A stretch of DNA of 64,000 nt from Microbacterium sp. No. 7. GTDB taxonomy: Bacteria; Actinomycetota; Actinomycetes; Actinomycetales; Microbacteriaceae. The translations under genes and the position numbers were made by a program. Location: the NCBI RefSeq assembly GCF_001314225.1, contig NZ_CP012697.1, positions 930,001 through 994,000 of the forward strand, given 5' to 3'. The notes beneath the pieces are model-generated. The model was not told the DNA's origin. It did no database searches and was given only the letters and a program-made list of their open reading frames with translations. Below, in pieces: positions 24,341 to 32,785 of the stretch (the first letter of the stretch is position 1; each line of letters begins with the position of its first letter).

Positions 24341-24527
24341 CGCCGAGATGGTGCCCTTCTCGCCGAGATGGTGCCTTCTACGCCGAGATGGTGGGATTGT
24401 CGCCGACATGGTGCCCACCGTCTCGACGGAAAAGACACCGTCTCGGCGACAATCCCACCATCTCGATGAGGGAGCCGCCGGCTCGGGAGGAAGCCACCGT
24501 CTCGGCAACGACCCCACCGTCTCGGCG
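24341..24527. repeat. Inverted array with core CGAGATGGTG, exact 20-nt period
   Basis: Four forward units CGCCGAGATGGTG start at 24341, 24361, 24381 and 24401. Reverse units CACC(G/A)TCTCG start at 24416, 24436, 24456 and, after a gap, 24495 and 24515. The period is 20 nt throughout each run. The segments 24384-24406 and 24440-24462 are perfect 23-nt complements. It fills the converging gap between the acyl-CoA dehydrogenase and TetR genes. Confidence 0.9.
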
Positions 24528-24571
24528 AGGAACGCGCCGTGTGGGGGAGGGGGCCGCCCGGGGGCGGGGCG

Positions 24572-25240
24572 TCAGTCGAGTTGGGCCGTGAGGCGGCGGG
24601 CGATCTCGGCGGGGGGCATGCGGCGGGGGAAGACCGCCACCACGACGTCGTCGTCCGCGGGCGGCGTGGGGTCGTCGTGCACGCCGAAGCGCCGCATGAG
24701 GTCGTCGAGGGCGTTGCTCAGCACCGAGATCGGCACGCGCCGGGGGCCGCGCAGCTGCTGACGGAACACGTGGTTGTGCACCGCCGTGACCGATGCGGCG
24801 AACGCGATCGAATGGGCGGGATCGACGCTCGGCAGCGCCGTGCGCAGATAGTCGTGGAAGAGCCGCTCGTAGCGGAAGACGGTGACGATCTCGCGGTCGC
24901 GCAGCGCCGGCACCGCGCGCACGATCGCGTAGCGGCGCCGGGCCAGCTCCGGCTCGGCGGCGAAGTGCCGGTACACGATCATCGACGACTCGCACACGGC
25001 GGCCCAGGGGTTCGCGTGCCGCTGTGCGAGATGCTGGCGCAGCGTCTCGAGCACGACCTCGTGGTCGGCGAAGACGACGTCGTCCTTGCCGCCGAACTGG
25101 CGGAAGAACGTCGACCGCGAGACGCCCGCGGCCTGGGCGATCTGCTCGACGGAGGTCGCCTCGAACCCCTGCGCGGCGAACAGGTCGAGCGCCGCCGAGA
25201 CGACGGCGCGCAAGGCGGACTGCGGAGCTTCATCACCCAT
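24572..25240 (-). CDS. TetR-family transcriptional regulator
   Basis: A 222-residue regulator. The N-terminal HTH is LRAVVSAALDLFAAQGFEATSVEQIAQAAGVSRSTFFRQFGGKDDVVFADHE, a canonical TetR DNA-binding domain. The ligand domain contains HANPWAAVCESSMIVYRHFAAEPELARRRYAIVR and is Arg-rich. It converges on the acyl-CoA dehydrogenase gene and may repress it through the repeats at 22544-22581; an acyl-CoA would then be the inducer. That link is inferred from position only. Confidence 0.9.
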   Translation of the reverse strand: MGDEAPQSALRAVVSAALDLFAAQGFEATSVEQIAQAAGVSRSTFFRQFGGKDDVVFADHEVVLETLRQHLAQRHANPWAAVCESSMIVYRHFAAEPELARRRYAIVRAVPALRDREIVTVFRYERLFHDYLRTALPSVDPAHSIAFAASVTAVHNHVFRQQLRGPRRVPISVLSNALDDLMRRFGVHDDPTPPADDDVVVAVFPRRMPPAEIARRLTAQLD

Positions 25241-25296
25241 GATCTCCCAGCCTAGTTGCCCCCGGCTGCGCGTCAGGCGACCACTTCGCGCGGTAG

Positions 25297-25302
25297 TAGG
25301 CT
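25297..25302 (+). promoter_or_regulatory. Probable -10 box of sucCD
   Basis: TAGGCT, giving a leader of about 70 nt before the GTG at 25377. An AAGGA ribosome site lies 6 nt before that start. Confidence 0.4.
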
Positions 25303-25376
25303 GAAAGACGGTCGGCATCGCCACCGAGTGACGATCCCGGCACCTCACCATCCCTGCCTCCAGCGAAGGATTGCCC

Positions 25377-26543
25377 GTGGATCTGTACGAGTACCAGGCA
25401 CGAGACCTGTTCGAGAAGTACGAGGTGCCGGTTCTCGCCGGCATCGTCGCCGACACCCCCGAAGAAGCAAAGGCCGCCGCCGAGAAGATCGGCGGCGTTG
25501 TCGTCGTCAAGGCCCAGGTCAAGACCGGAGGCCGCGGCAAGGCCGGCGGCGTCAAGGTCGCGAAGAACGCCGACGAGGCCTACGAGGCCGCGAAGGCGAT
25601 CCTGGGCCTCGACATCAAGGGCCACGTCGTCAAGCGCGTCATGGTCGCCGCGGGCGCCCGCATCGCGCGCGAGTTCTACTTCTCGGTGCTGCTCGACCGC
25701 GCCAACCGCTCGTACCTCTCGCTGTGCTCGGTCGAGGGCGGCATGGAGATCGAGCAGCTCGCGGTCGAGAAGCCGGAGGCGCTCGCCCGCGTGGAGGTCG
25801 ATCCGATCACGGGCATCGACGCCGCCAAGGCGCTGGAGATCGCCAAGGCCGCGAACTTCGACGACGAGCTGGCGCCCAAGGTCGCCGACGTGTTCGTCAA
25901 GCTCTTCGAGGTCTACAAGGGCGAGGACGCGACGCTCGTCGAGGTCAACCCGCTCGTGCAGACGGAGGAGGGCGACATCATCGCCCTCGACGGCAAGGTC
26001 AGCCTCGACGAGAACGCGTCGGAGATCCGTCACCCCGACCACGAGGAGCTCGAGGACAAGGCCGCGGCCGACCCGCTCGAGGCCAAGGCCAAGGCGCAGG
26101 GCCTCAACTACGTCAAGCTCGACGGTGAGGTCGGCATCATCGGCAACGGCGCGGGCCTCGTGATGTCGACGCTCGACGTCGTCGCCTACGCGGGCGAGAA
26201 CCACGGCGGCGTCAAGCCCGCCAACTTCCTCGACATCGGCGGCGGCGCGTCGGCCGAGGTCATGGCCGCCGGCCTCGACGTGATCCTCGGCGACCCGCAG
26301 GTCAAGAGCGTCTTCGTCAACGTGTTCGGCGGCATCACCGCGTGCGACGCGGTCGCCAACGGCATCAAGGGCGCCCTCGAGACGCTCGGCGCCACGGCAT
26401 CCAAGCCCCTCGTCGTGCGCCTCGACGGCAACAACGTCGACGAGGGCCGCGCCATCCTCAACGAGTACGCCCACCCGCTCGTCACGCTCGCCGCGACGAT
26501 GGACGAGGGCGCCGACAAGGCCGCCGAGCTGGCTCACGCCTGA
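25377..26543 (+). CDS. sucC: Succinate-CoA ligase (ADP-forming) subunit beta
   Basis: A 388-residue ATP-grasp subunit of succinyl-CoA synthetase, which makes ATP or GTP from succinyl-CoA in the citric acid cycle. The start [23 protein letters not shown] is standard. [21 protein letters not shown] forms the nucleotide loop, [22 protein letters not shown] carries the Mg-binding Glu and Asn, and [36 protein letters not shown] is the ligase domain. GTG 25377 gives exactly the usual SucC length. sucD follows after 30 bp. Confidence 0.97.
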   Translation: MDLYEYQARDLFEKYEVPVLAGIVADTPEEAKAAAEKIGGVVVVKAQVKTGGRGKAGGVKVAKNADEAYEAAKAILGLDIKGHVVKRVMVAAGARIAREFYFSVLLDRANRSYLSLCSVEGGMEIEQLAVEKPEALARVEVDPITGIDAAKALEIAKAANFDDELAPKVADVFVKLFEVYKGEDATLVEVNPLVQTEEGDIIALDGKVSLDENASEIRHPDHEELEDKAAADPLEAKAKAQGLNYVKLDGEVGIIGNGAGLVMSTLDVVAYAGENHGGVKPANFLDIGGGASAEVMAAGLDVILGDPQVKSVFVNVFGGITACDAVANGIKGALETLGATASKPLVVRLDGNNVDEGRAILNEYAHPLVTLAATMDEGADKAAELAHA

Positions 26544-27476
<933 letters not shown>

Positions 27477-27489
27477 CGCCGCTCAGCAC

Positions 27490-27533
27490 AAGGCCGGGGG
27501 ACGGATGCCACGTGGCATCCGTCCCCCGGCCTT
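27490..27533 (+). terminator. Terminator hairpin of sucCD
   Basis: A perfect 20-bp stem (27490-27509 with 27514-27533) with the loop ACGT. The stem includes GGATGCC/GGCATCC next to the loop, and both arms begin or end with AAGGCC/GGCCTT. Only TTAT follows, so it may work with help from Rho or in both directions. Confidence 0.85.
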
Positions 27534-27576
27534 ATCACGTCGTGCCACACACCGCCGGTCCACCACGCAGAACCGC

Positions 27577-27664
27577 GAGAGTGCACGTGGCGGCCGAGAC
27601 TGCATGTGCGGCCCGCATTCTCGGCCGCCGTATGCATTCTCGGCGACCGTATGCATTCTCGGCG
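27577..27664. repeat. Inverted array with core GCATTCTCGGC, exact 19-nt period
   Basis: Forward units GAGAGTGCAC and GAGACTGCAT start at 27577 and 27596. Reverse units GCATTCTCGGC start at 27615, 27634 and 27653. All spacings are 19 nt. It lies in the converging gap between sucD and the siderophore-interacting protein gene, just after the sucD terminator. Confidence 0.85.
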
Positions 27665-27701
27665 GGCGCCCGGGGGCTGACCGGGGGTGGGGATGCGGGG
27701 G

Positions 27702-28526
27702 TCAGATCGGGAGGGCGAGGTCGTCGATCTCGGTGACGGTGCCGCCGTCGGCGAGCAGCGCCTCGTAGGCGGTGAGGCGGGCGAGGTCGATGTCGGTGTT
27801 GCTCGTGCCGCGCTTCCAGTAGCCGAAGACCGCGACGTCGTCCTTCGCGCAGCCGAGCGTGCCGCGGAAGTGCGAGCGCACGGCGCGCATCTCGTCGCGC
27901 TCGCCCGCGCCCCACACGACGACGTCGGCGCTCGCGAAGCCGCGCAGCTGCGTCTCGAACCCGCTGCCCGGCTCGACGCGCTCCAGGGCGAGGCCGGGCA
28001 CGGTGGGCAGCTCGGCGAACGCCGTCTCGTCGGAGGTCGCGACCCAGCCGCGTCCGTGCAGCCCCTCGGGCGCCTGCCGCAGCAGCGCGTAGAGCGCCGG
28101 GATCGCGGTCGCGTCGAGGAAGAGCGCCAGCTCACGGCCGCGCGCCTCGGGGAAGACGAAGTGCGGGCGCGGCCCGACGAGCGGGATGCCGTCGCCGAGG
28201 CGCACGCCGTCGAGCAGCCGCATCATGGGGCTCGACACGCCGTGCCGCACGACGTCGACCTCGATCGTGCCGGCGGCGGTGTCGCACGCCCGCACCGTGT
28301 ACACGCGCGACACCTCGACGTCGGCGCCGGGCACGGTCAGGCGGATCGCGACGTTCGGCCGCTCCCAGGCGGGGTCGTCGGCGAGGCCGGGGATCTGCAG
28401 CACGAGCCGCACGAGCTCGGGGCTCACCTCGACGATCTCTCGCACGCGTCCGTGCACGCGGTGCAGGTCGCGGTCGTGGTCCTCGGAACGCACGGCGGCG
28501 CGCTCGTGCAGGGGCTTGTCGGTCAT
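27702..28526 (-). CDS. Siderophore-interacting protein (FAD-dependent ferric-siderophore reductase)
   Basis: A 274-residue cytoplasmic flavoprotein of the ViuB/SIP family, which reduces iron in imported ferric siderophores. The FAD-binding R-x-Y-T motif is seen in VSRVYTVRACD, followed by IEVDVVRHGVSSPMMRLLDGVRLGDGIPLVGPR. The C-terminal NAD(P)H-binding part includes DATAIPALYALLRQAP, WGAGERDEMRAVRSHFRGTLG and the SIP end motif VFGYWKRGTSNTDID. It is the last gene of the iron operon and overlaps the ATPase stop (ATGA). Confidence 0.92.
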   Translation of the reverse strand: MTDKPLHERAAVRSEDHDRDLHRVHGRVREIVEVSPELVRLVLQIPGLADDPAWERPNVAIRLTVPGADVEVSRVYTVRACDTAAGTIEVDVVRHGVSSPMMRLLDGVRLGDGIPLVGPRPHFVFPEARGRELALFLDATAIPALYALLRQAPEGLHGRGWVATSDETAFAELPTVPGLALERVEPGSGFETQLRGFASADVVVWGAGERDEMRAVRSHFRGTLGCAKDDVAVFGYWKRGTSNTDIDLARLTAYEALLADGGTVTEIDDLALPI

Positions 28527-29473
28527 GGGTTCTCCTCGGTCGGGGTCTCGGGGGTGGATGTCGGGAAATCAGGGGCGGATGCCGTGGTCGCAGCCTCGGG
28601 CGCTCCAGCGGGCACCGGGTGTGCAGCTCCGGACGTCGCGGTCGCACGGCCGGACGCCGCGGCGCCGCCGGCCGCGCCGCCCGCCGCCGCCCGCAGGTCG
28701 CGCGGCACGATCAGCGGCCGGCCGTTCTCGGGGTCGCTCAGCACGAGCGCGTCGAGGTCGAACACGCGGCGGATGATCTCGCGCGTGAACACCTCGTGCG
28801 GGGTGCCCTGGGCGACGACGGCGCCGTCCCGCATCGCGACGACGTGCGACGCGTAGCGGGCGGCGAGGTTGAGGTCGTGCAGCACGGCCACGAGCGTGCG
28901 TCCGGCGGCGTGCAGCCGTGAGCACAGGTCGAGCACGTCGACCTGGTGGGCGACGTCGAGATAGGTCGTCGGCTCGTCGAGCAGCAGCACGGGCGTCTGC
29001 TGGGCGAGGGTCATCGCGATCCAGGCGCGCTGGCGCTGCCCGCCGCTGAGCTCCTCCACCAGGCGGTCGGCGTCGCCGTGCAGCGCCACCTCGCGCAGCG
29101 CCTCCTCCACGACGCGCTCGTCCTCGCGCGACCACTGTCGCAGCAGGCTCTGATGCGGGTTGCGGCCGCGGGCGACGAGATCGCCGACCGTGATCGCGCC
29201 CGGCGTCAGCGGCGACTGGGGGAGCAATGCGATGCGGCGGGCGATCTGCTTCGTGCGCATCGTCGCGAGGTCGGTGCCGTCGAGGTGCACCGATCCCGCG
29301 CGGGGCGCGATCATGCGGCCGAGGGCGCGCAGCAGGGTCGACTTGCCGCATCCGTTCGGGCCGACGATCACGGTGAAGCCGCCGGGCGGGATCGTCAGGC
29401 TCAGGCCGTCGACGATCGTGCGCGCGGCGTATCCCAGGCGCAGGTCGCGCGTCTCCAGGGCGGAAGGTTCCAT
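28523..29473 (-). CDS. Ferric-siderophore ABC transporter ATP-binding protein (FecE/FepC type)
   Basis: A 316-residue ATPase. Walker A GPNGCGKST is at 38-46, the signature is [17 protein letters not shown], and Walker B is VLLLDEPTTYLDVAHQVDVLDLCSRL, the exact pattern of the iron-siderophore class. The last 60 residues are an unusual Ala/Gly/Pro/Thr-rich tail (AAAGGAAGGAAASGRATATSG and onward) not found in FepC; it may be a flexible tether or simply unselected. It drives uptake through the two FecCD-type permeases encoded upstream. Confidence 0.93.
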   Translation of the reverse strand: MEPSALETRDLRLGYAARTIVDGLSLTIPPGGFTVIVGPNGCGKSTLLRALGRMIAPRAGSVHLDGTDLATMRTKQIARRIALLPQSPLTPGAITVGDLVARGRNPHQSLLRQWSREDERVVEEALREVALHGDADRLVEELSGGQRQRAWIAMTLAQQTPVLLLDEPTTYLDVAHQVDVLDLCSRLHAAGRTLVAVLHDLNLAARYASHVVAMRDGAVVAQGTPHEVFTREIIRRVFDLDALVLSDPENGRPLIVPRDLRAAAGGAAGGAAASGRATATSGAAHPVPAGAPEAATTASAPDFPTSTPETPTEENP

Positions 29474-29506
29474 CGGTCTCCAGATCGGAAGGGCGGATGC
29501 CGGGGC

Positions 29507-30559
29507 TCAGATGCGGCGCGCGAGCAGCCACAGCAGGTACAGGCCGCCGAGCAGGCTCGTGACGAGCCCGACGGGCGTGCGCAGTCCCACGTCGAGGTTC
29601 TCGGCGAGCAGGTCGGCCAGCAGCAGGACGAGCGCCCCGACGAGCGCGGAGACGCCCAGCTGCACGCCGGTGGCGGGTGCGATGCGGCGCGCGATGTGCG
29701 GAGCCGCGAAGGCGACGAACGCGATGGGCCCGGCGGCGGCCACCGCGACCGCCGCGGCGACGACGGCGAGGAACATCGCGAGGAAGCGGACGCGCTCGGC
29801 GTGCACGCCGATGCCCTGCGCGGCCTCGTCGCCCATCTCCAGGAACGACACGTCGCGCACGAGCACCGCCAGCAGGGGCACGAGCACGACGAGCGCCGCG
29901 AGCATCGTCCACACGTGCGGCCAGCCGCGGCCCGTGAGCGAGCCCGACGACCACAGCTGGGCGAGCGTCGCGTCGTCGAGCGCGGCGCGCACCATGAGCA
30001 GCGACGTGAGCGCGCTCGCCCCGGCGCCGATGCCGATGCCGACGAGCACGAGGCGGATGCCGCCGCTCACGCCGTCGCGCCGGGCGAGCAGGTAGACGAC
30101 GGCGGCGGTCACGAGCCCGCCGACGACCGCCGACACGGCCGTCCCCCACATCCCGCCGCCGAACAGCACGATGTGCGCGACGGCGCCGGTCGCGGCGCCC
30201 GATGTGAAGCCGATGATGTCGGGGGATCCGAGCGGATTGCGCGAGAGCGACTGGAAGACGGCGCCGCTCATGCCCAGGCTCGCGCCCACGAGCAGCGCGG
30301 TGAGGGCCCGCGGCATCCGCCGGCCCCACACGGAGCGTATCGTCGCCGCGGAGGCGTCGCCCGTGAGGGTGCCGAGCAGGTCGGCGGGGCTCAGCAGGAT
30401 CGTGCCCACGCAGAGCGACACGAGCACGACCGCGACGATCAGGACGGCGAGCAGCGCGGCGGTGCGCGCCGGCCGCCGCGGCACGCGGAACGACCACGAC
30501 CCGAGCCGCAGCACGCGGACGCCGGGCAGCACGCGGATGCCGGACGGCGGCGCGCTCAC
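29507..30559 (-). CDS. Ferric-siderophore ABC transporter permease (FecCD family), second subunit
   Basis: A 350-residue membrane protein with the multi-helix FecCD fold. Conserved pieces include PRALTALLVGASLGMSGAVFQSLSRNPLGSPDIIGFTSGAATGAVAHI and GDEAAQGIGVHAERVRFLAM. The coupling loop AAAGPIAFVAFAAPHIARRI is near the C-terminus. It begins with GTG in a GTGA overlap with the other permease gene, and both subunits would form the heterodimeric channel. Confidence 0.93.
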   Translation of the reverse strand: MSAPPSGIRVLPGVRVLRLGSWSFRVPRRPARTAALLAVLIVAVVLVSLCVGTILLSPADLLGTLTGDASAATIRSVWGRRMPRALTALLVGASLGMSGAVFQSLSRNPLGSPDIIGFTSGAATGAVAHIVLFGGGMWGTAVSAVVGGLVTAAVVYLLARRDGVSGGIRLVLVGIGIGAGASALTSLLMVRAALDDATLAQLWSSGSLTGRGWPHVWTMLAALVVLVPLLAVLVRDVSFLEMGDEAAQGIGVHAERVRFLAMFLAVVAAAVAVAAAGPIAFVAFAAPHIARRIAPATGVQLGVSALVGALVLLLADLLAENLDVGLRTPVGLVTSLLGGLYLLWLLARRI

Positions 30560-31614
30560 AGCGACGCCACCTTGCGGGAGCGCACCAGCGCGACGAACAG
30601 CGGGCTGCCGAGCAGCGCGGCGGCGATGCCGCTCTGCAGGTCGGCGGGCGCGACGAGCGCGCGGCCGGCCGCGTCGGCGGCGACGAGGAGCCCCGCGCCG
30701 ACGACGACGGAGCAGGGCAGCAGCCAGCGGTGCGCGTTGCCGGTCACGCGCCGCACGATGTGCGCCGCGGCGAGGCCGATGAAGCCGATGGGTCCCGCCG
30801 CGGCCGTCGCGCCGCCGGCGAGCAGCACGACGGCGACCGCGGTCGCGCCCCGCACGGCGCCCACGTGGGTGCCGAGCGAGCGGGCGGCCTCGTCGCCCAG
30901 CGCGATCACGTCGAGCGAGGGGGCGAGCAGCAGGGCGACCAGCACGCCGGCGCCGACGAACGGCAGCACGGCCAGGATGACGTCGAGGCCCCGCCCCTGC
31001 AGCGAGCCCACCGACCAGTAGCGGAAGTACTGGAACGCCGTCTCGTGGCTGATCAGGACCATCTGCGTGACGGCGCCGATCGCGATCGCCACGGCGGTGC
31101 CGGCGAGGGCGATGCGCACGGGCGTCGCGGCGCTGCGGTGCGCGGAGCCGAGCGCGTACACGAGCACGGCGGTCAGGGCGGCGCCCGCGAACGCGAACCA
31201 GATGTAGCCGTGCACCGACGAGACGCCGAACACGGCGATGCCGATGACGACGAGCAGCGATGCGCCCGCGTTCACGCCGAGGATGCCGGGATCGGCGAGC
31301 GGGTTGCGGGTGAGCGACTGCATGAGGGCGCCCGCGAGGCCGAGCGCCGCGCCCACGATCACGCCGAGCACGATGCGCGGCAGGCGCGACGCGACGATCA
31401 CGAGGTGGTCGTTCTGCGACGGGTCGAACGCGAGGAGCGCCTCGACGACGGTCGCGACCGGCACCGGATGCGATCCCACGCCGAGGCCGACGACGGCCGC
31501 GACGACCGTGACGACGGCGGCGGCCGCCATGAGCAGCAGGGCACGACGCCCGGGGGCGGGACGCACCGCGGCGGTGTCGTCCCGCCCCGCGGGCGCCGTG
31601 CGCGTCGCGCTCAT
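30556..31614 (-). CDS. Ferric-siderophore ABC transporter permease (FecCD family), first subunit
   Basis: A 352-residue FecCD-family permease. Conserved blocks: SRLPRIVLGVIVGAALGLAGALMQSLTRNPLADPGILGVNAGASLLVV, ALGDEAARSLGTHVGAVRGATAVAVVLLAGGATAAAGPIGFIGLAAAHIVRRVTG and PADLQSGIAAALLGSPLFVALVRSRK. It overlaps the binding-protein stop by ATGA and is coupled to the second permease by GTGA, so expression of all components is linked. Confidence 0.93.
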   Translation of the reverse strand: MSATRTAPAGRDDTAAVRPAPGRRALLLMAAAAVVTVVAAVVGLGVGSHPVPVATVVEALLAFDPSQNDHLVIVASRLPRIVLGVIVGAALGLAGALMQSLTRNPLADPGILGVNAGASLLVVIGIAVFGVSSVHGYIWFAFAGAALTAVLVYALGSAHRSAATPVRIALAGTAVAIAIGAVTQMVLISHETAFQYFRYWSVGSLQGRGLDVILAVLPFVGAGVLVALLLAPSLDVIALGDEAARSLGTHVGAVRGATAVAVVLLAGGATAAAGPIGFIGLAAAHIVRRVTGNAHRWLLPCSVVVGAGLLVAADAAGRALVAPADLQSGIAAALLGSPLFVALVRSRKVASL

Positions 31615-32633
31615 CCCGCGAAGGTCTCCGCGATCAGCTCGACGGTGTTGCGGGCGCTGTAGTAGTCGAGACGGAACGCCTCGGTGCCCAGGGAGTGCAC
31701 GCGGCCCGCGGCGACGGCCGGCAGGTTGGCGACGAGCGGGTCGGCCGTGAACGCCGCGACGGGATCGCCGCCGCCCATCGCGACGAGGAACATCGTCTGC
31801 GTCGCGTCGAACGCGCCCGCGAGGTTCTCGGAGCTGATCACGTCGACGCCGTTCGCCCCCGCCTGCTGCGAGCTCAGCTCGGCCGCGGCCGGCTCGTAGG
31901 CGAAGCCGAGCGCCGTGAGCAGCTGCGCCTGCGGGCTCGTCTCGCCGAAGGCCCACAGGCCGTCGGCACCGAGGTAGACGCCCGCGGTGACCGGCTGCTC
32001 GGGCAGGGCGATGGACTCGGCCTTCTCGGCGACCCACGCGTCGTACTCGGCGATCGTCGCGGCCGCCTGCTCCTCGAGGCCCGTGATGCCGCCGAGCTCG
32101 GCCGTCAGCTCCTGCCACGTCACGGTGCCGTAGTCGAGCAGCACCGTGGGGGCGATCTCGCTGAGCTGCTCGTAGGCTTCCAGGGTGGCGTCGGCGCCGT
32201 TGACCGAGCCGATGATGAGGTCGGGCTCGAACAGGTCGATCGCGTCGAGATCGAGCTGCAGGTCGGCGTAGAGCACCTCGACGCCGCGCTCGTGCGCGAC
32301 GGACGCCCACTGCGTGAAGAAGCCCTCGTCGTCGGTGAGCGGGGTCACCATCGCCGCGGCGCTCGCCGCGAGCGGCGCCTCGATCGCGAGCAGGCTGCCC
32401 GTGATCGAGGGCGAGGTCGAGACGATGCGCACGGGCTCGGCGGGGATCTCGGTCTCGCCGGCGGCGTGCGTGATCGTGCGGGGCCAGGCCCCGTCGGCCG
32501 GGGCCGCGGCGGACTCGTCGGCCGCCCCGGGGGCGTCGGACGAGGCGGGGGCGTCGGCGGCGCAGCCCGCGAGGGCGAGGGCGGACAGCGTCGCGACCGT
32601 GACGGCGGCGGCGGAGAGCAGGCGTGAACGCAT
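31611..32633 (-). CDS. Iron-siderophore ABC transporter substrate-binding lipoprotein
   Basis: A 340-residue lipoprotein. The signal ends in LSALALAGCAAD, a lipobox with Cys as the anchor. The mature protein is a class III binding protein: TITHAAGETEIPAEPVRIVSTSPSITGSLLAIEAPLAAS at the N-terminus, FEPDLIIGSVNGADATLEAYEQLSEIAPTVLLD in the middle, and QLLTALGFAYEPAAAELS later. It is the first gene of the operon, directly downstream of the iron box. I start at the ATG at 32631-32633, which gives a normal lipoprotein signal; upstream in-frame codons are not convincing. Confidence 0.93.
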   Translation of the reverse strand: MRSRLLSAAAVTVATLSALALAGCAADAPASSDAPGAADESAAAPADGAWPRTITHAAGETEIPAEPVRIVSTSPSITGSLLAIEAPLAASAAAMVTPLTDDEGFFTQWASVAHERGVEVLYADLQLDLDAIDLFEPDLIIGSVNGADATLEAYEQLSEIAPTVLLDYGTVTWQELTAELGGITGLEEQAAATIAEYDAWVAEKAESIALPEQPVTAGVYLGADGLWAFGETSPQAQLLTALGFAYEPAAAELSSQQAGANGVDVISSENLAGAFDATQTMFLVAMGGGDPVAAFTADPLVANLPAVAAGRVHSLGTEAFRLDYYSARNTVELIAETFAG

Positions 32634-32735
32634 GAGGGACTTCCTGGTGTGTGTGCGGGACGGATGGTGTCGGGACGGTGTGTGCGGCATCCGTCCCGGG
32701 CGACGCGGCGCCGATGGTCGGCGACCGCACGTAGA

Positions 32736-32765
32736 CTCTCAAGTTAGCCAAGCCTTACTTGAGAG
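32736..32765. promoter_or_regulatory. DtxR/IdeR-like iron box between the siderophore operon and the AraC gene
   Basis: The 20-bp core AAGTTAGCCAAGCCTTACTT (32741-32760) is a pseudo-palindrome of the TTAGG/CCTAA-rich DtxR/IdeR type, and the outer arms extend it to CTCTCAAGT ... ACTTGAGAG. It lies between the binding-protein start (32633) and the AraC start. Iron-loaded DtxR/IdeR would be expected to repress both sides. Confidence 0.75.
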
Positions 32766-32785
32766 AGTTTTCCGCGAGCGTCAAC

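Noticed and set aside
32759..32785. TTG at 32759 as the start of the double AraC regulator
   Set aside because: It lies inside the iron box and would add nine residues with no family match. GTG at 32786 is more probable, although neither has a ribosome site.
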